DNA of 64,000 bases from Actinoallomurus soli (GCF_024055715.1 NZ_JAMXMV010000016.1:124001-188000), one strand, 5' to 3'. Shown: positions 40,115 through 49,447, counted from the stretch's first letter. Numbers and translations: made by a program. Notes: generated by a model from the sequence alone, not told the origin.

Positions 40115-41533
40115 TCAGACGACGACCGACAGGAGAAGGACGAAGACGAAGGCGACGACGGAGATGATCGTCTCCATCAGCGACCAGGTCGCGACGGTCT
40201 GGCCGACGTTCAGCCCGAAGTACTCCTTGACGAGCCAGAATCCGGCGTCGTTGACGTGGCTGAAGAACAGCGAGCCCGCCCCGACCGCCAGCACCAGCAG
40301 CGCGACGTGGGTGCTGGACATCCCGGCCGTCAGCGGGGCGACCAGGCCGGCCGCCGAGACGGTGGCGACGGTCGCCGAGCCGGTCGCGAGCCGGATGGCG
40401 ACCGCGATCAGCCACCCGAGGACCAGCGCCGGGATCGACCAGTGCTTCGAGAGGTCGACGATCATCTGGCCCACGCCGACGTCGACGAGCGTCTGCTTGA
40501 AACCACCGCCGGCGCCGACGATCAGGAACACGCCCGCGATCGGGGCGAGCGAGCCGTCGACGACGGACGAGAGGCGCTCCCGCGTGAAGCCGGCCGGACG
40601 GCCCAGCGTGAACATCCCGAGGATGACGGCGGCCAGCAGCGCGATCACCGGCGTGCCGATCACGTCGGCGACACGCTGGGTCATGTCCTTCGGGTCGTCG
40701 ATCACGATGTCGACCAGCGCCTTGATCAGCATGAGCACGACCGGCAGCAGGACCGTGGCCATGGTCGCGCCGAAACCGGGGCGCCGCACGGCGTCCTCGG
40801 CGTTCGACTGCGGGACCATCCGGTCGGGAGCGGAGACGTCGACCCACCGCGCCGCGTACCGGGAGAAGACCGGGCCCGCGATGATCACCGTGGGGACGGC
40901 GACGAGGATGCCGAAGGCCAGCGTGACGCCCAGGTCGGCGTGGACCGCGCCGATCGCGGCGAGCGGCCCGGGGTGCGGCGGGACCAGACCGTGCATGACC
41001 GAGAGGCCGGCGAGGGCCGGGATCCCGATGCGCATCAGCGAGTGGTTCCCGCGCTTGGCGACGAGCAGCACCACGGGGATCAACAGGACGATGCCGACCT
41101 CGAAGAACAGCGGCAGCCCGACGATGCCGGCGATCAGGACCATCGCCCAGGGCATGGCCCGGCCGCTCGCCTTGGCGAGGATCGTGTCGACGATCTGGTC
41201 GGCGCCGCCCGAGTCGGCGAGCATCTTGCCGAGGATGGAGCCGAGGGCGATGAGCACACCGACGCTGGCGACGGTGCTGCCCAGGCCCTTGGTGAAGCTG
41301 TCGACCACCTTGTCCAGGGGTGCGCCCGCGACCGCGCCGAGGGCCAGCGAGCCGAGGGTCAGGGAGAGGAAGGCGTGCACCTTGAACGCGGTGATGAGCA
41401 CGACGATCACGGCGATGCCCACGAGGACGGCGATCAGCAGGTGAGCGTGGCCCGCCGAGGCGATCGGTGGTGGCGCCGCGTCGGCGAGAGGGGTGAGAGC
41501 GGTGAGGGGGCTGAGGGGGCTGAGGGGGACCAA
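40115..41533 (-). CDS. GntP-family gluconate:H+ symporter
   Basis: A 472-residue permease with 12-14 helices. Family hallmarks include LGSTVASVGVLIALGSILGK, GLPLFFEVGIVLLIPVVLLV, VPPHPGPLAAI and SSTHVALLVLAVGAGSLFFS. It imports gluconate or related sugar acids. The start at TTG 41533 gives a Pro/Leu/Ser repeat N-terminus encoded by GCTGAGGGG-type repeats; a later start near AGHAHLLIAVLVG is possible. No gluconate kinase is adjacent; a strong terminator follows. Confidence 0.9.
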   Translation of the reverse strand: MVPLSPLSPLTALTPLADAAPPPIASAGHAHLLIAVLVGIAVIVVLITAFKVHAFLSLTLGSLALGAVAGAPLDKVVDSFTKGLGSTVASVGVLIALGSILGKMLADSGGADQIVDTILAKASGRAMPWAMVLIAGIVGLPLFFEVGIVLLIPVVLLVAKRGNHSLMRIGIPALAGLSVMHGLVPPHPGPLAAIGAVHADLGVTLAFGILVAVPTVIIAGPVFSRYAARWVDVSAPDRMVPQSNAEDAVRRPGFGATMATVLLPVVLMLIKALVDIVIDDPKDMTQRVADVIGTPVIALLAAVILGMFTLGRPAGFTRERLSSVVDGSLAPIAGVFLIVGAGGGFKQTLVDVGVGQMIVDLSKHWSIPALVLGWLIAVAIRLATGSATVATVSAAGLVAPLTAGMSSTHVALLVLAVGAGSLFFSHVNDAGFWLVKEYFGLNVGQTVATWSLMETIISVVAFVFVLLLSVVV

Positions 41534-41841
41534 GGCCTGACCTCCAGGGGGGTTGGGCAGGCCGGCGGGGCCGGCGAGGGGGTTACTGCCTTTGAACGGT
41601 GCCGCCGGACCGTCGACGGCTCAGCGGAGCGGCGACCCGACCGACCGTAGTACAGCCTCCTCAGGCGCCCGCGCCGCCCCTCGTCTCCAGGCAGGTCAAG
41701 GGGCACGGCGGCGGGCCGGTACGGGCTCCGGCGCCGTACCCGCGTGACCCGGGGTCGAGGGAATCGTGTCCGCGCGGGCCTCGCCAACGATCACCAGCTG
41801 TGACAGAGTGACTACGTTCACGTTCCCCCGGGGAGAGCGTT
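41534..41841. other. 308-bp divergent intergenic region
   Basis: It separates the divergent permease and HD-GYP genes. No gene is supported. It ends with GGGGAGAG seven bases before the HD-GYP ATG. A GGTACGGGC...GCCGTACC imperfect hairpin lies near 41716-41743. No clear operator was found. Confidence 0.4.
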
Positions 41842-43179
41842 ATGCGCGGACTGCCTCTCGCCGCACGGGCCTATGCCGGCGGCGTCATCGCACTGGCCAT
41901 CGGCGTCATCGCGACGTCCTCGTTAACGGGTCTGTGCTGGCCGAGACTCGCCGTCCTCGCCGGCCTGTTCGTGGTCACCGAGTCGTCGGCGGCCACCCTC
42001 ACGATCAAACGCGCCCGCGTCTCCATGAGCTTCGCGGCCGGTCTGGCCGCCGTGGTGCTGGCCGGCCCGGTCGGCGCCACGCTGATCGGCGTGACGGCGA
42101 TCCTCACCGGCCGGCGCGACCTCGACCTGATCAAACGCCTGTTCAACGCCGCGCAGTACGCCCTGAGCGGATACGCGGCGGGGGCGGTCTTCCAGACGCT
42201 CGGCGGCCATCCGTACCGCTGGGGTGACGCCAACTGGACCGGCCACGTCATCGGCCCCTTCATCGGCGCCCTCGTCACCTTCGTCACCGTCAACCTCGCG
42301 CTGATGACCGTCGTCCTGCTCGTCAGCCGGCAGGCGACCTGGCGAGAGGTCCTGGCCACCGGGCGCCTGGTCGTCCCCGGTTGCCTCGGCTTCGGGATGA
42401 TCGGGCTGCTCATCGCCGGCATCTGGCCGGCGGCCGGGCCCCTGTCCGCCGTGCTGGTGCTGATGCCGGTGTTCATCGCCCGCTGGGCGTTCACCCAGAT
42501 CGTCGCCCAGCAGCGCGCGCACGCGGCCACCGTCGCCGCACTGTGCCAGGCCGTCGAGACCAAGGACTACTACACCCGCGGCCACAGCGAGCGCGTGGCG
42601 TACGGCTCGGTGATGATCGCCCGGGAGATCGGCATGCGCGTCGACCGGATCAACCGGCTCCGGTACGCCGGCATGCTCCACGACGTCGGCAAGCTCGGCG
42701 TGCCGACGAAGGTCCTGCAGAAGCCCGGCGACCTGACCGAGGAGGAGTTCGCCGCGATCCAGCTGCACCCGATGCGCGGAGAGGAGATCGTGCGCGACAT
42801 CGACTTCCTCGACGAGGCGCTGGGCGGCATCATGCACCACCACGAGCGGGTGGACGGCAAGGGATATCCGATGGGCCTGGCCGGTGAGGAGATCCCCGAG
42901 TTCGCCCGCATCATCGCGGTGGCCGACACCTTCGACGCGATGACCTCCAGCCGGTCCTACCGTCCCGGCCTGCCCGCCGAGACCGCCATCGATGCGCTCC
43001 GGCGCAATGCCGGCACACAGTTCGACCCCGTGCTGGTCGACGCCTTCCTCACCGCGCTGCACCGCGACGGCTGGGTGGAGGCCGAGCCGGTCCCGCCGCC
43101 GGAGAGCGAGGACGTGGAGACCACGCAGCAGGACCACGACGACCCGTCCATGCCGATCGGCGTCGCCGGGGCGCAGTGA
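41842..43179 (+). CDS. Membrane HD-GYP-type phosphodiesterase
   Basis: A 445-residue protein. Residues 1-215 form about seven membrane helices resembling a MASE-like sensor. Residues 230-420 are an HD-GYP domain with HD (AGMLHDVGKLG) and the GYP-type HHHERVDGKGYPMGL, plus ADTFDAMTSSRSYRPGLP. Such enzymes hydrolyse cyclic di-GMP or related dinucleotides; the GYP motif is intact, so activity is plausible. The acidic C-terminal tail (ESEDVETTQQDHDDPSM) is unusual. It is followed by a repeat tract and a SpoIIE phosphatase, both on the same strand. Confidence 0.9.
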   Translation: MRGLPLAARAYAGGVIALAIGVIATSSLTGLCWPRLAVLAGLFVVTESSAATLTIKRARVSMSFAAGLAAVVLAGPVGATLIGVTAILTGRRDLDLIKRLFNAAQYALSGYAAGAVFQTLGGHPYRWGDANWTGHVIGPFIGALVTFVTVNLALMTVVLLVSRQATWREVLATGRLVVPGCLGFGMIGLLIAGIWPAAGPLSAVLVLMPVFIARWAFTQIVAQQRAHAATVAALCQAVETKDYYTRGHSERVAYGSVMIAREIGMRVDRINRLRYAGMLHDVGKLGVPTKVLQKPGDLTEEEFAAIQLHPMRGEEIVRDIDFLDEALGGIMHHHERVDGKGYPMGLAGEEIPEFARIIAVADTFDAMTSSRSYRPGLPAETAIDALRRNAGTQFDPVLVDAFLTALHRDGWVEAEPVPPPESEDVETTQQDHDDPSMPIGVAGAQ

Positions 43180-43345
43180 GGTCGCACGCGGCAGGAGACC
43201 GCGCGCAGTGACGCCGGCGCGCCGTGAGGCCGCACGGAGCAAGGCCGCACGCGGCAGAGGGCCGCGCGGCAGGAGGCCGTGTGCGGCAGGGCACCGCGCG
43301 CGGCAGGAGGCGCGTGCAGTGAGGCCGCGCGTAGCCGGGTGACCG
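43180..43345. repeat. Degenerate GC-rich repeat tract
   Basis: Imperfect units of the form GAGGCCGCACGCGGCAGGAG recur about seven times between the HD-GYP and phosphatase genes. They can fold into many alternate hairpins. No open gene uses them. They could act as a transcription attenuator or be simple replication-slippage DNA. Confidence 0.6.
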
Positions 43346-43366
43346 CGGCGTGATACCCAGGAAGAT

Positions 43367-44488
43367 GTGCGCGTCCGGCGACGCCTTAGGGATCTCCGCC
43401 GGGAGGCCCACCTCGGTCACGTCCTGGTGGTGGTCCCGCTTGCGCTCATTGTCATCATCACGGTCGTCGACGTCGTGACGCCCGAGAGCATCCACCTGAG
43501 GCCGCTGCTCGTGGTCGCCCCCGCGCTGACGGCGTCGTTCGCGGGTTCGCGGTGGACCGCCGCGATCGGAGCGCTCGCCCTGGTGTCCGGCGTCGCGGAA
43601 GGTCTCGAACAACACAATCTGAACAACCCCGAGCAGTGGCTCGAGATGCTGGCGATACTCGCCGTATCCGCGTTCGTGGTGGTGTTCTGCGCGCTCCGGG
43701 AGCGGCACGAGAGAGTCCTGCATCGGGTCCGTTCGGTGTCCGAGATCACCCAGCGGGTCCTGCTCCGGCCCCTGCCCCGCGAGGCGGGCCCGCTGCGCAT
43801 CGCCTCGATGTACCTCGCCGCGGCCGCGGAGGCGCGGATCGGCGGTGATCTGTACGGGGCCACCCGCACGGCCGACGGCACCCGTCTGCTCATCGGAGAC
43901 GTGCGGGGGAAGGGGCTGGCCTCGATCAGTGAGGCCGCCGCCGTGCTCTGTGCCTTCCGTGAGGCGTCACACCACCCCATGGACCTCTGCAAACTCGCGC
44001 TGCGGCTGGATGCCGGCGTCTGCCAGGACGTCGTGGAGTACGCGGAGACCGAGCCGTACGCGGAGGAGTCCTTCGTCACCGCGTGCGTCGTCGACCTCCC
44101 CGACGCCGAGCCGAAGGCGGAGGTGATCTCCTGCGGTCATCCACCGCCGCTCATCCTTCGCGGCGACCAGGTCCTGACCCTGCAGCCGGACCAGGTCGCC
44201 CCTCCGCTGGGACTCGGGCTTCTCACGGCCGGCGAACCCCAGCCGGCCACGTTCTCGTTCGAGCCCGGCGACGTTCTCCTGCTGTACACCGACGGCGTGA
44301 TCGAGGCCCGGGACCGTACCGGCGCGTTCTTCGACCTGCCGGCGCGTCTGAGCCTGCGGGCCGGAGAGGACGTCGACACCCTCGTCGAGCGGCTCCGCCG
44401 GGATCTGTTCGACCATGTGGGCGGCCGATTGGACGACGACACCGCCGTGATCGCGATCGCCCGTGCGCCGGTGCCCGCCCGTGAGTGA
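43367..44488 (+). CDS. Membrane-anchored SpoIIE-type PP2C serine phosphatase
   Basis: A 373-residue phosphatase. Residues 1-115 form three or four membrane helices. A short linker (SEITQRVLLRPLP) leads to the SpoIIE domain with GGDLYGA, LLIGDVRGKGLASISEAAAV, VISCGHPPPLIL and LLLYTDGVIEARDR, all metal-binding Asp present. Such enzymes dephosphorylate STAS anti-anti-sigma proteins. The STAS protein at 38.5 kb lacks the serine and so is not an obvious substrate. The start is GTG at 43367. It is the intact paralogue of the truncated gene at 10.7 kb. Confidence 0.9.
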   Translation: MRVRRRLRDLRREAHLGHVLVVVPLALIVIITVVDVVTPESIHLRPLLVVAPALTASFAGSRWTAAIGALALVSGVAEGLEQHNLNNPEQWLEMLAILAVSAFVVVFCALRERHERVLHRVRSVSEITQRVLLRPLPREAGPLRIASMYLAAAAEARIGGDLYGATRTADGTRLLIGDVRGKGLASISEAAAVLCAFREASHHPMDLCKLALRLDAGVCQDVVEYAETEPYAEESFVTACVVDLPDAEPKAEVISCGHPPPLILRGDQVLTLQPDQVAPPLGLGLLTAGEPQPATFSFEPGDVLLLYTDGVIEARDRTGAFFDLPARLSLRAGEDVDTLVERLRRDLFDHVGGRLDDDTAVIAIARAPVPARE

Positions 44489-44616
44489 CCCACCTCGTCG
44501 ATCCGGACGGCGGGCGGACGCCGCCCAGGGGATGCGGGCCAAAGCCCGGGTAATGATCTGCACCAGTACCGCGCAGGGACGCGATCCGCGGACGGCCACC
44601 GGGTATGCAAGCCGAC

Positions 44617-44664
44617 GCACCGGGCGCCATGGACGTCGAGGCACCGGGTGTCGCGGACGTCGAG
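44617..44664. repeat. 24-bp tandem repeat, two copies
   Basis: Units starting GCACCGGGCGCCATGGACGT and GCACCGGGTGTCGCGGACGT are adjacent 24-mers with four differences, in the leader of the small secreted-protein gene. Confidence 0.65.
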
Positions 44665-44732
44665 CCCGCCGCTCATCGAGCGGGGATTCGACCGGGGCGC
44701 CGCGACGCTCTTCCCGAGAAAGGAGCCTTCGG

Positions 44733-45041
44733 ATGAGAGGAACCGTCCACGGCCGCCTCATCGCCGTCCTCGGCCTCGCGCTGTGCGGAGCGATCGCGTC
44801 GTCGATGAACACCGCCGCGAAGGCCGCGCCGACCCTCCGGAACGCCCTGGCCTACGACAACAACCGGATCGGCAACGGAAGAGCGAACGTCAACACGACC
44901 TCCATCCGGAGCCCGGCCAACGTATCCGGCGTGCAGATCGTCGCGGACGCCAACGCTCTGACACGGATCAGCAGGAACAACGCGATCTGCAAGAGACATC
45001 GCCGCTGCCGGATCTGGCAGTACTCCTACGTGGGGTACTGA
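44733..45041 (+). CDS. Small secreted basic protein (102 aa)
   Basis: A 102-residue exported protein. The signal (MRGTVHGRLIAVLGLALCGA, cut near AAKAA) is followed by an Asn-rich middle (NALAYDNNRIGNGRANVNTT) and a strongly basic tail with two Cys (AICKRHRRCRIWQYSYVGY). A perfect AAAGGAG lies seven bases before the ATG, so it is well translated. No family is recognised. The basic, Cys-paired, Tyr-ended tail is reminiscent of host-defence or signalling peptides, but that is speculative. Confidence 0.7.
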   Translation: MRGTVHGRLIAVLGLALCGAIASSMNTAAKAAPTLRNALAYDNNRIGNGRANVNTTSIRSPANVSGVQIVADANALTRISRNNAICKRHRRCRIWQYSYVGY

Positions 45042-45072
45042 TCTCATTTCCACGCCGGCTATCGATCCGCTC

Positions 45073-45927
45073 TCAGGCGGTCTCGGCCTGGGTCTGGATG
45101 AGGTGGGACTGGCTGAGCCGGAGGGTGCCGTAAAAGATCAGCGCGAAACCCGCCACCTCGGCGATCACCCAGGGTCCCGATCGGACCCTCTCTCCGAACA
45201 TCGTGACCCCGTACAGGATGCTGGCCACCGGGTCGGAGATCGTCAGCGCCGGTTGGGCGGCGACCAGGGTGCCGCTCTGCAGGGCGTTCTGCAGGAGGAA
45301 CAGGCTGCCGAAGCCGGCCGCGATCATCGCGTACGGCTCCCAGGAGGTCAGCAGGACGAGCATGCCCTTGTCCACCAGGTTGGTGGTCGCCTTCATGAAG
45401 GTCGCGGTGAAGGCGAACCCGACCCCGGCGGTCACGCCCAGCAGCGCCGCCCGTGCCGCGCCGGAGGCCGACCTCGACAGCAGCGCGATCCCGACGATCG
45501 CCCCGACCGTGACGATCGCGGCGATCACCCAGATCAGCACGCTCGGGGCGCGCCGCCCGGGTGCGGGTGACGCCGCTCCGAGGAACGCGGCCAGCCCCGC
45601 CGTCATCGCGCCGACCGCCACCCAGACGCCCCGTTCGAGGTGAACGCCCGACAGCCGGGCGAGGAAGATCATGGTCAGCGGCAGCTCCGCGATGAGGAGC
45701 GGCTGCACCAGTGCCAGCCCGCCGTTCGACAGCGCCAGCGCCTGCAGGAGGAAGCCCGCGATGAGGGCGCCGATGCCTCCGAGCCACACCGGCCGGCGGA
45801 CCAGCGCCCAGAGCAGGGCCGGGCGGAAGGCGAACTCGTCGGGCTCCGAGCGTGCGGCGCGGCGCTGCAGCACCGAGGCCAGGGCATTGCTCGCCGCGGC
45901 GAGCAATGCGAACAGGACGGCGATCAC
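45073..45927 (-). CDS. DMT-superfamily transporter, second gene of a pair
   Basis: A 284-residue membrane protein with nine or ten helices in two EamA-like halves (LFALLAAASNALASVLQRRA, then GVGFAFTATFMKATTNLVDK). The N-terminal SNALASVLQRRAA and DPVASILYGVTMFGERV are typical of NIPA/EamA-like transporters in actinobacteria. GTG at 45927 follows GGAGGCGAG and overlaps the stop of the first transporter gene (GTGA). The pair could act as a heterodimer. Substrate unknown. Confidence 0.85.
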   Translation of the reverse strand: MIAVLFALLAAASNALASVLQRRAARSEPDEFAFRPALLWALVRRPVWLGGIGALIAGFLLQALALSNGGLALVQPLLIAELPLTMIFLARLSGVHLERGVWVAVGAMTAGLAAFLGAASPAPGRRAPSVLIWVIAAIVTVGAIVGIALLSRSASGAARAALLGVTAGVGFAFTATFMKATTNLVDKGMLVLLTSWEPYAMIAAGFGSLFLLQNALQSGTLVAAQPALTISDPVASILYGVTMFGERVRSGPWVIAEVAGFALIFYGTLRLSQSHLIQTQAETA

Positions 45928-46805
45928 GGCAGTCTCGCCTCCGCGCACCCGGCGACGTCGTCGTCCCGTTTCGCCATGTACGGCGACCGCCCGAGGATGA
46001 CGATCCCGGCGACCATCATGGCCAGGCCGACGATCTGTCCGGCCAGCGGTCCGGTGCTCAGCCGCAGCCGCTCGGTGAAGACCACGACTCCCAGCAGGAT
46101 TCCCGTGATCGGCTCCGCCGCGGTCGCCGCGGGCAGAGAGACGCGGAGCGGCGCGGCGTCGAAGGCCGACTGGGCCAGCAGGAGCCCGCAGATCGCGACG
46201 ATGACCAGCGCGTACGGCTGCCAGCTGGTGAAGATCGCGCCGAGCCCGTGCCCGATCCTGATCAGCACTCCCCGGGTGACGGCGTCCTGCAGGCCGAACA
46301 GGATGCCGGCCGCCGCGGCCAGCAGCATCGCCCGGATCTGCAGCGAGGAGCGCCGTCCGATCCCTACGAGGATCAGCACGATGAACACGATTCCGGCGGC
46401 CGCCAGCCAGCGACCGGACTCCGGGCCGGTGGGGTGCTCACCGTGCGGCCGGCCGAGCAACAGGAACAGCGCGATCCCTCCGGACGCCATGAGGCCGCCG
46501 AGCCACTCGTTCCACTTCAGGTTCTCCTTGCAGACGATGCGCCCGATGACGAGGGCGAACACGAGGTTGGTCGCCAGCAACGGCTCGACCTTGGACACGT
46601 CCGCTCCGGACAGTGCCACCGCCCCGAGGATCTGGCCGCCCACCATCGCGGCGAGCCCCGCGAGCCAGAGCGGTTTGTGGAGAAGATCCAGCAACAAGGA
46701 CGGGTGCAGCATCCGGCCGAGCGGCTCCCGGTACGCCGCGTGCTGCTGGGCCACGAAGCCCAGCCCCAGAAGGCCGGCGGCCGCCAGCCCGATGATGAAG
46801 ATCAT
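45924..46805 (-). CDS. DMT-superfamily transporter, first gene of a pair
   Basis: A 293-residue protein with about ten helices: FIIGLAAAGLLGLGFVAQQH, QILGAVALSGADVSKVEPLL, and EPITGILLGVVVFTERLRLS near the end mirror the partner gene. AGGGGGCTGA precedes the ATG. Translation is coupled to the next gene. Members of this superfamily move small metabolites or metals; nothing here fixes the substrate. Confidence 0.85.
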   Translation of the reverse strand: MIFIIGLAAAGLLGLGFVAQQHAAYREPLGRMLHPSLLLDLLHKPLWLAGLAAMVGGQILGAVALSGADVSKVEPLLATNLVFALVIGRIVCKENLKWNEWLGGLMASGGIALFLLLGRPHGEHPTGPESGRWLAAAGIVFIVLILVGIGRRSSLQIRAMLLAAAAGILFGLQDAVTRGVLIRIGHGLGAIFTSWQPYALVIVAICGLLLAQSAFDAAPLRVSLPAATAAEPITGILLGVVVFTERLRLSTGPLAGQIVGLAMMVAGIVILGRSPYMAKRDDDVAGCAEARLP

Positions 46806-47128
46806 TCAGCCCCCTGTAGGGAACGTGTCATCGCCCCGCCGACGGCCGCCGCGCGCCCCGGCCGGCCTCCCCGGTCTCCGGTCCGCGCACGCTCTTGACG
46901 GCCCGGCTTCGCCGCATCAGCGCCCTGATCTGCCCCGTTATCTGGCCTCTTCCCCCAATTGATGCCTCGCTATCACCGTCCGTCCGATCCGGCAGTCCAT
47001 GTCAACTGACAAATTTTGACATCTGTTACTCGCCCGCTTAGTGTCCCCGTATGGAGCAGCGAACACTCGGCTGCCCGAGGGCCTTCGCGCCCATCACCAC
47101 CCGCGCGGCAACGAATGAGGAGTGACCG
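46806..47128. other. 323-bp divergent intergenic region
   Basis: No gene is supported. The right half carries a consensus-like promoter and an inverted repeat (separate entry) for the quinone reductase gene. GAGGAG at 47117-47122 is its ribosome site. The left half next to the transporter gene shows nothing recognisable. Confidence 0.5.
47000..47044 (+). promoter_or_regulatory. Sigma-70 promoter overlapped by TGTCAA-N10-TTGACA
   Basis: TTGACA at 47016-47021 and TAGTGT at 47039-47044 have 17-bp spacing, an excellent HrdB-type promoter. TGTCAA at 47000-47005 makes an inverted repeat with the -35 box, so a repressor bound there would block it. Confidence 0.65.
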
Positions 47129-48070
47129 ATGACCATGGTTCGAGCGATCGGAGTGACGCGGCCAGGCGGACCGGACGCTCTCGGCGAGCTCGACCTGACG
47201 GCCGAGGCGATCGGTCCCGGTCAGGTCAGGATCCGGGTGAGCAGCGCCACGGTGAACCCGACCGACGCGATGATCCGTTCGCGCCCGCGGCAGAACGACG
47301 CGGACACGGTGCGGGTGCCGGGCATGGAGGTCGCCGGTGTGATCACCGAGATCGGCCCCGCCGTCGACCGGCCGTTCGCGATCGGGGACGCCGTCATGGC
47401 CATCGTGGTGCCCTCGGGCGAGCACGGCGGCTACCGCGCGGACCTCGTCGTGCCGGCGCGTTCGGTCGCGAAGATCCCGACCGGGCTCTCCGACGTCCAG
47501 GCCGCCACCATCCCGATGAACGGCCTCACCGCCCGGCTCGCACTCGACACGCTGGCGCTCCCGGCCGGCGCGACGGTCGCCGTCACCGGCGCCGCCGGCA
47601 CCGTCGGCGGGTACTTCGTCCAGCTCGCCAAGCAGGCCGGGCTGGTCGTCGTCGCCGACGCCGCCCCGCAGGACGAGGCGTTCGTCCGCGACTGCGGAGC
47701 CGACGAGGTCGTGCCGCGGGGCGACGACTTCGTCGCAGCGGTACGCCGCCACCACCCCGGCGGCGTCGACGGGCTTCTCGACGCCGCCGCGCTGGAGGCC
47801 GCCGTGCTCCCTGCCGTCAAGGACGGCGGCACCGTCGTCACCGTCCGCGGCTACCAGGGCGACGGGACCGACCGGGTCCGCGTCGCCCCGATCTTCGTCC
47901 GCGACTACGTCGAGGCCGCGGCCGAGCTCGACCGGCTCGCCGAACTCGCCGGCGAAGGACGGCTCACCGTCCGCGTGGCCGGCGAGCTGCCCGCATCCCG
48001 GGCCGCCGACGCGCACCGCTCGCTCGAACGGCGCGGCGTTCGCGGGCGGTTCGTCCTGCGGTTCGGCTGA
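47129..48070 (+). CDS. Zinc-less MDR quinone oxidoreductase/alcohol dehydrogenase-like protein
   Basis: A 313-residue medium-chain reductase: VRAIGVTRPGGPDALGELDL, VSSATVNPTDAMIRSR, PGMEVAGVITEIG and VTGAAGTVGGYFVQLAKQAG (NADPH site). The catalytic zinc Cys/His set is absent, as in quinone reductases. The start ATG follows GAGGAG with six-base spacing. It is followed 22 bases later by a beta-lactamase-like esterase gene in the same direction, likely an operon under the strong promoter upstream. Confidence 0.9.
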   Translation: MTMVRAIGVTRPGGPDALGELDLTAEAIGPGQVRIRVSSATVNPTDAMIRSRPRQNDADTVRVPGMEVAGVITEIGPAVDRPFAIGDAVMAIVVPSGEHGGYRADLVVPARSVAKIPTGLSDVQAATIPMNGLTARLALDTLALPAGATVAVTGAAGTVGGYFVQLAKQAGLVVVADAAPQDEAFVRDCGADEVVPRGDDFVAAVRRHHPGGVDGLLDAAALEAAVLPAVKDGGTVVTVRGYQGDGTDRVRVAPIFVRDYVEAAAELDRLAELAGEGRLTVRVAGELPASRAADAHRSLERRGVRGRFVLRFG

Positions 48071-48092
48071 CCGTTCCTCGAGGAGGTTGAAC

Positions 48093-49379
48093 ATGACCAC
48101 GGAAAGCGCCGTCACCATGGGAGAATCCGTCGCCGTCAAGCCGCGAACGACCGGGACGAATCCGGGCGTGACACTCGAACCCGCGGCGGCCGGCTTCGAC
48201 GAGCGACGCCTCGGGCGGCTCGCCGCCTACCTGGACGAGTGCGTCGCGAGAGGCCTCAATCGGGGCTCGATCGTCCTGGTCGCGCGGCGAGGGGAACTGG
48301 TACACGTCTCGTCGCACGGCACGAGAGACGCCGAGGGGCGGCTCCCCGTCGAGCCGGACACGATCTGGCGGCTCTACTCGATGACCAAACCGGTGACGTC
48401 GGTCGCCGCCCTCATGCTCTGGGAAGAAGGGGTGCTCTCGCTCTCCGACCCGGTCGAGCGGTTCCTTCCCTCGTTCGCGCGAATGCGCGTTGCCCGGCCC
48501 GGCGCGGATGGGGCGACGGTGCCGGCGGTCGAACCCGTCCGAATCCGGCACCTGCTCACGCACACGGCGGGCCTGACCGTCACCGGGCTGGCCGACAACG
48601 CCGTGAACGACGCGTACCGGGCGGCGGGGATCGCCGCTCTCGGCGAGCCGGAGCCCTATACGCTCGACGAGCTGTGCGAGCGGCTCGCCTCGCTGCCCCT
48701 GCTGTTCGAGCCGGGCTCCGCGTGGAACTACTCGCACGCGACCGACGTGCTCGGCCGGATCATCGAGATCGCCAGTGGAATGCGGCTCGACGAGTTCATG
48801 GCGAAGCGCATCTTCGAGCCGCTCGCGATGACCGACACCGGTTACCGGCTGCCGGCCGACGATCGGCCGGCCGCCCTGTACCGGCTCAATCCCCGCACCG
48901 GACGGCCTGAGCTCATGCCGGACCCGGGTGTCGCCGCGGGCGATCTCCCGACGCTCGTCGCGGGCGGGCACGGTCTCCTGTCGACCGCGCGCGACTACCA
49001 GCGCTTCGTCCAGTTGCTCGCGCGCGGAGGCGAACTGGACGGCGAGCGATTGCTCGCGCCGCGCACCGTCGACCTCATGGCGGCCAATCACCTCCCCGGC
49101 GACTCGACCATGTCGGCGTTCAGCCATCCGCCGGCGCGGACCACCGGCATCCACGCGGGGCGCGGTTTCGGGCTCGGCGTCGCACCGCTCCTCGATCCGC
49201 GCTCGGTCGACTCGCTGTCGAGCGCCGGCGAGTACGGCTGGGGAGGCGCCGCGGGCACCAACTTCTGGGTCGATCCCGAGGAGGACCTGACGGTGCTGTT
49301 CATGACGCAGGTCATGCCGCCCCCGGATGACACGTGGCTGGCGCTGCGCCGGCTCGTCTACCAGGCGCTCGTGAGCTAG
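48093..49379 (+). CDS. Serine hydrolase of the class C beta-lactamase/EstB family
   Basis: A 428-residue protein. The SxxK motif is Ser96-M-T-Lys99 (RLYSMTKPVTSV), the second motif is WNYSHATDVLG with the Tyr, and GEYGWGGAAGTNFWVDP is the late GG-type motif of EstB-like esterases. No signal peptide, so cytoplasmic; esterase rather than beta-lactam resistance is likely. ATG at 48093 follows GAGGAGG. It is in an operon with the quinone reductase. Confidence 0.88.
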   Translation: MTTESAVTMGESVAVKPRTTGTNPGVTLEPAAAGFDERRLGRLAAYLDECVARGLNRGSIVLVARRGELVHVSSHGTRDAEGRLPVEPDTIWRLYSMTKPVTSVAALMLWEEGVLSLSDPVERFLPSFARMRVARPGADGATVPAVEPVRIRHLLTHTAGLTVTGLADNAVNDAYRAAGIAALGEPEPYTLDELCERLASLPLLFEPGSAWNYSHATDVLGRIIEIASGMRLDEFMAKRIFEPLAMTDTGYRLPADDRPAALYRLNPRTGRPELMPDPGVAAGDLPTLVAGGHGLLSTARDYQRFVQLLARGGELDGERLLAPRTVDLMAANHLPGDSTMSAFSHPPARTTGIHAGRGFGLGVAPLLDPRSVDSLSSAGEYGWGGAAGTNFWVDPEEDLTVLFMTQVMPPPDDTWLALRRLVYQALVS

Positions 49380-49447
49380 CCCGGCACACCACCACGGCCA
49401 CCGCCGGCCCCGCGCGCCGGATGCCGGATGCCGAACCATCCCGAACT

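Noticed and set aside
43180-43345. CRISPR-like array
   Set aside because: The repeats are imperfect, adjacent, lack unique spacers and no cas genes are present.
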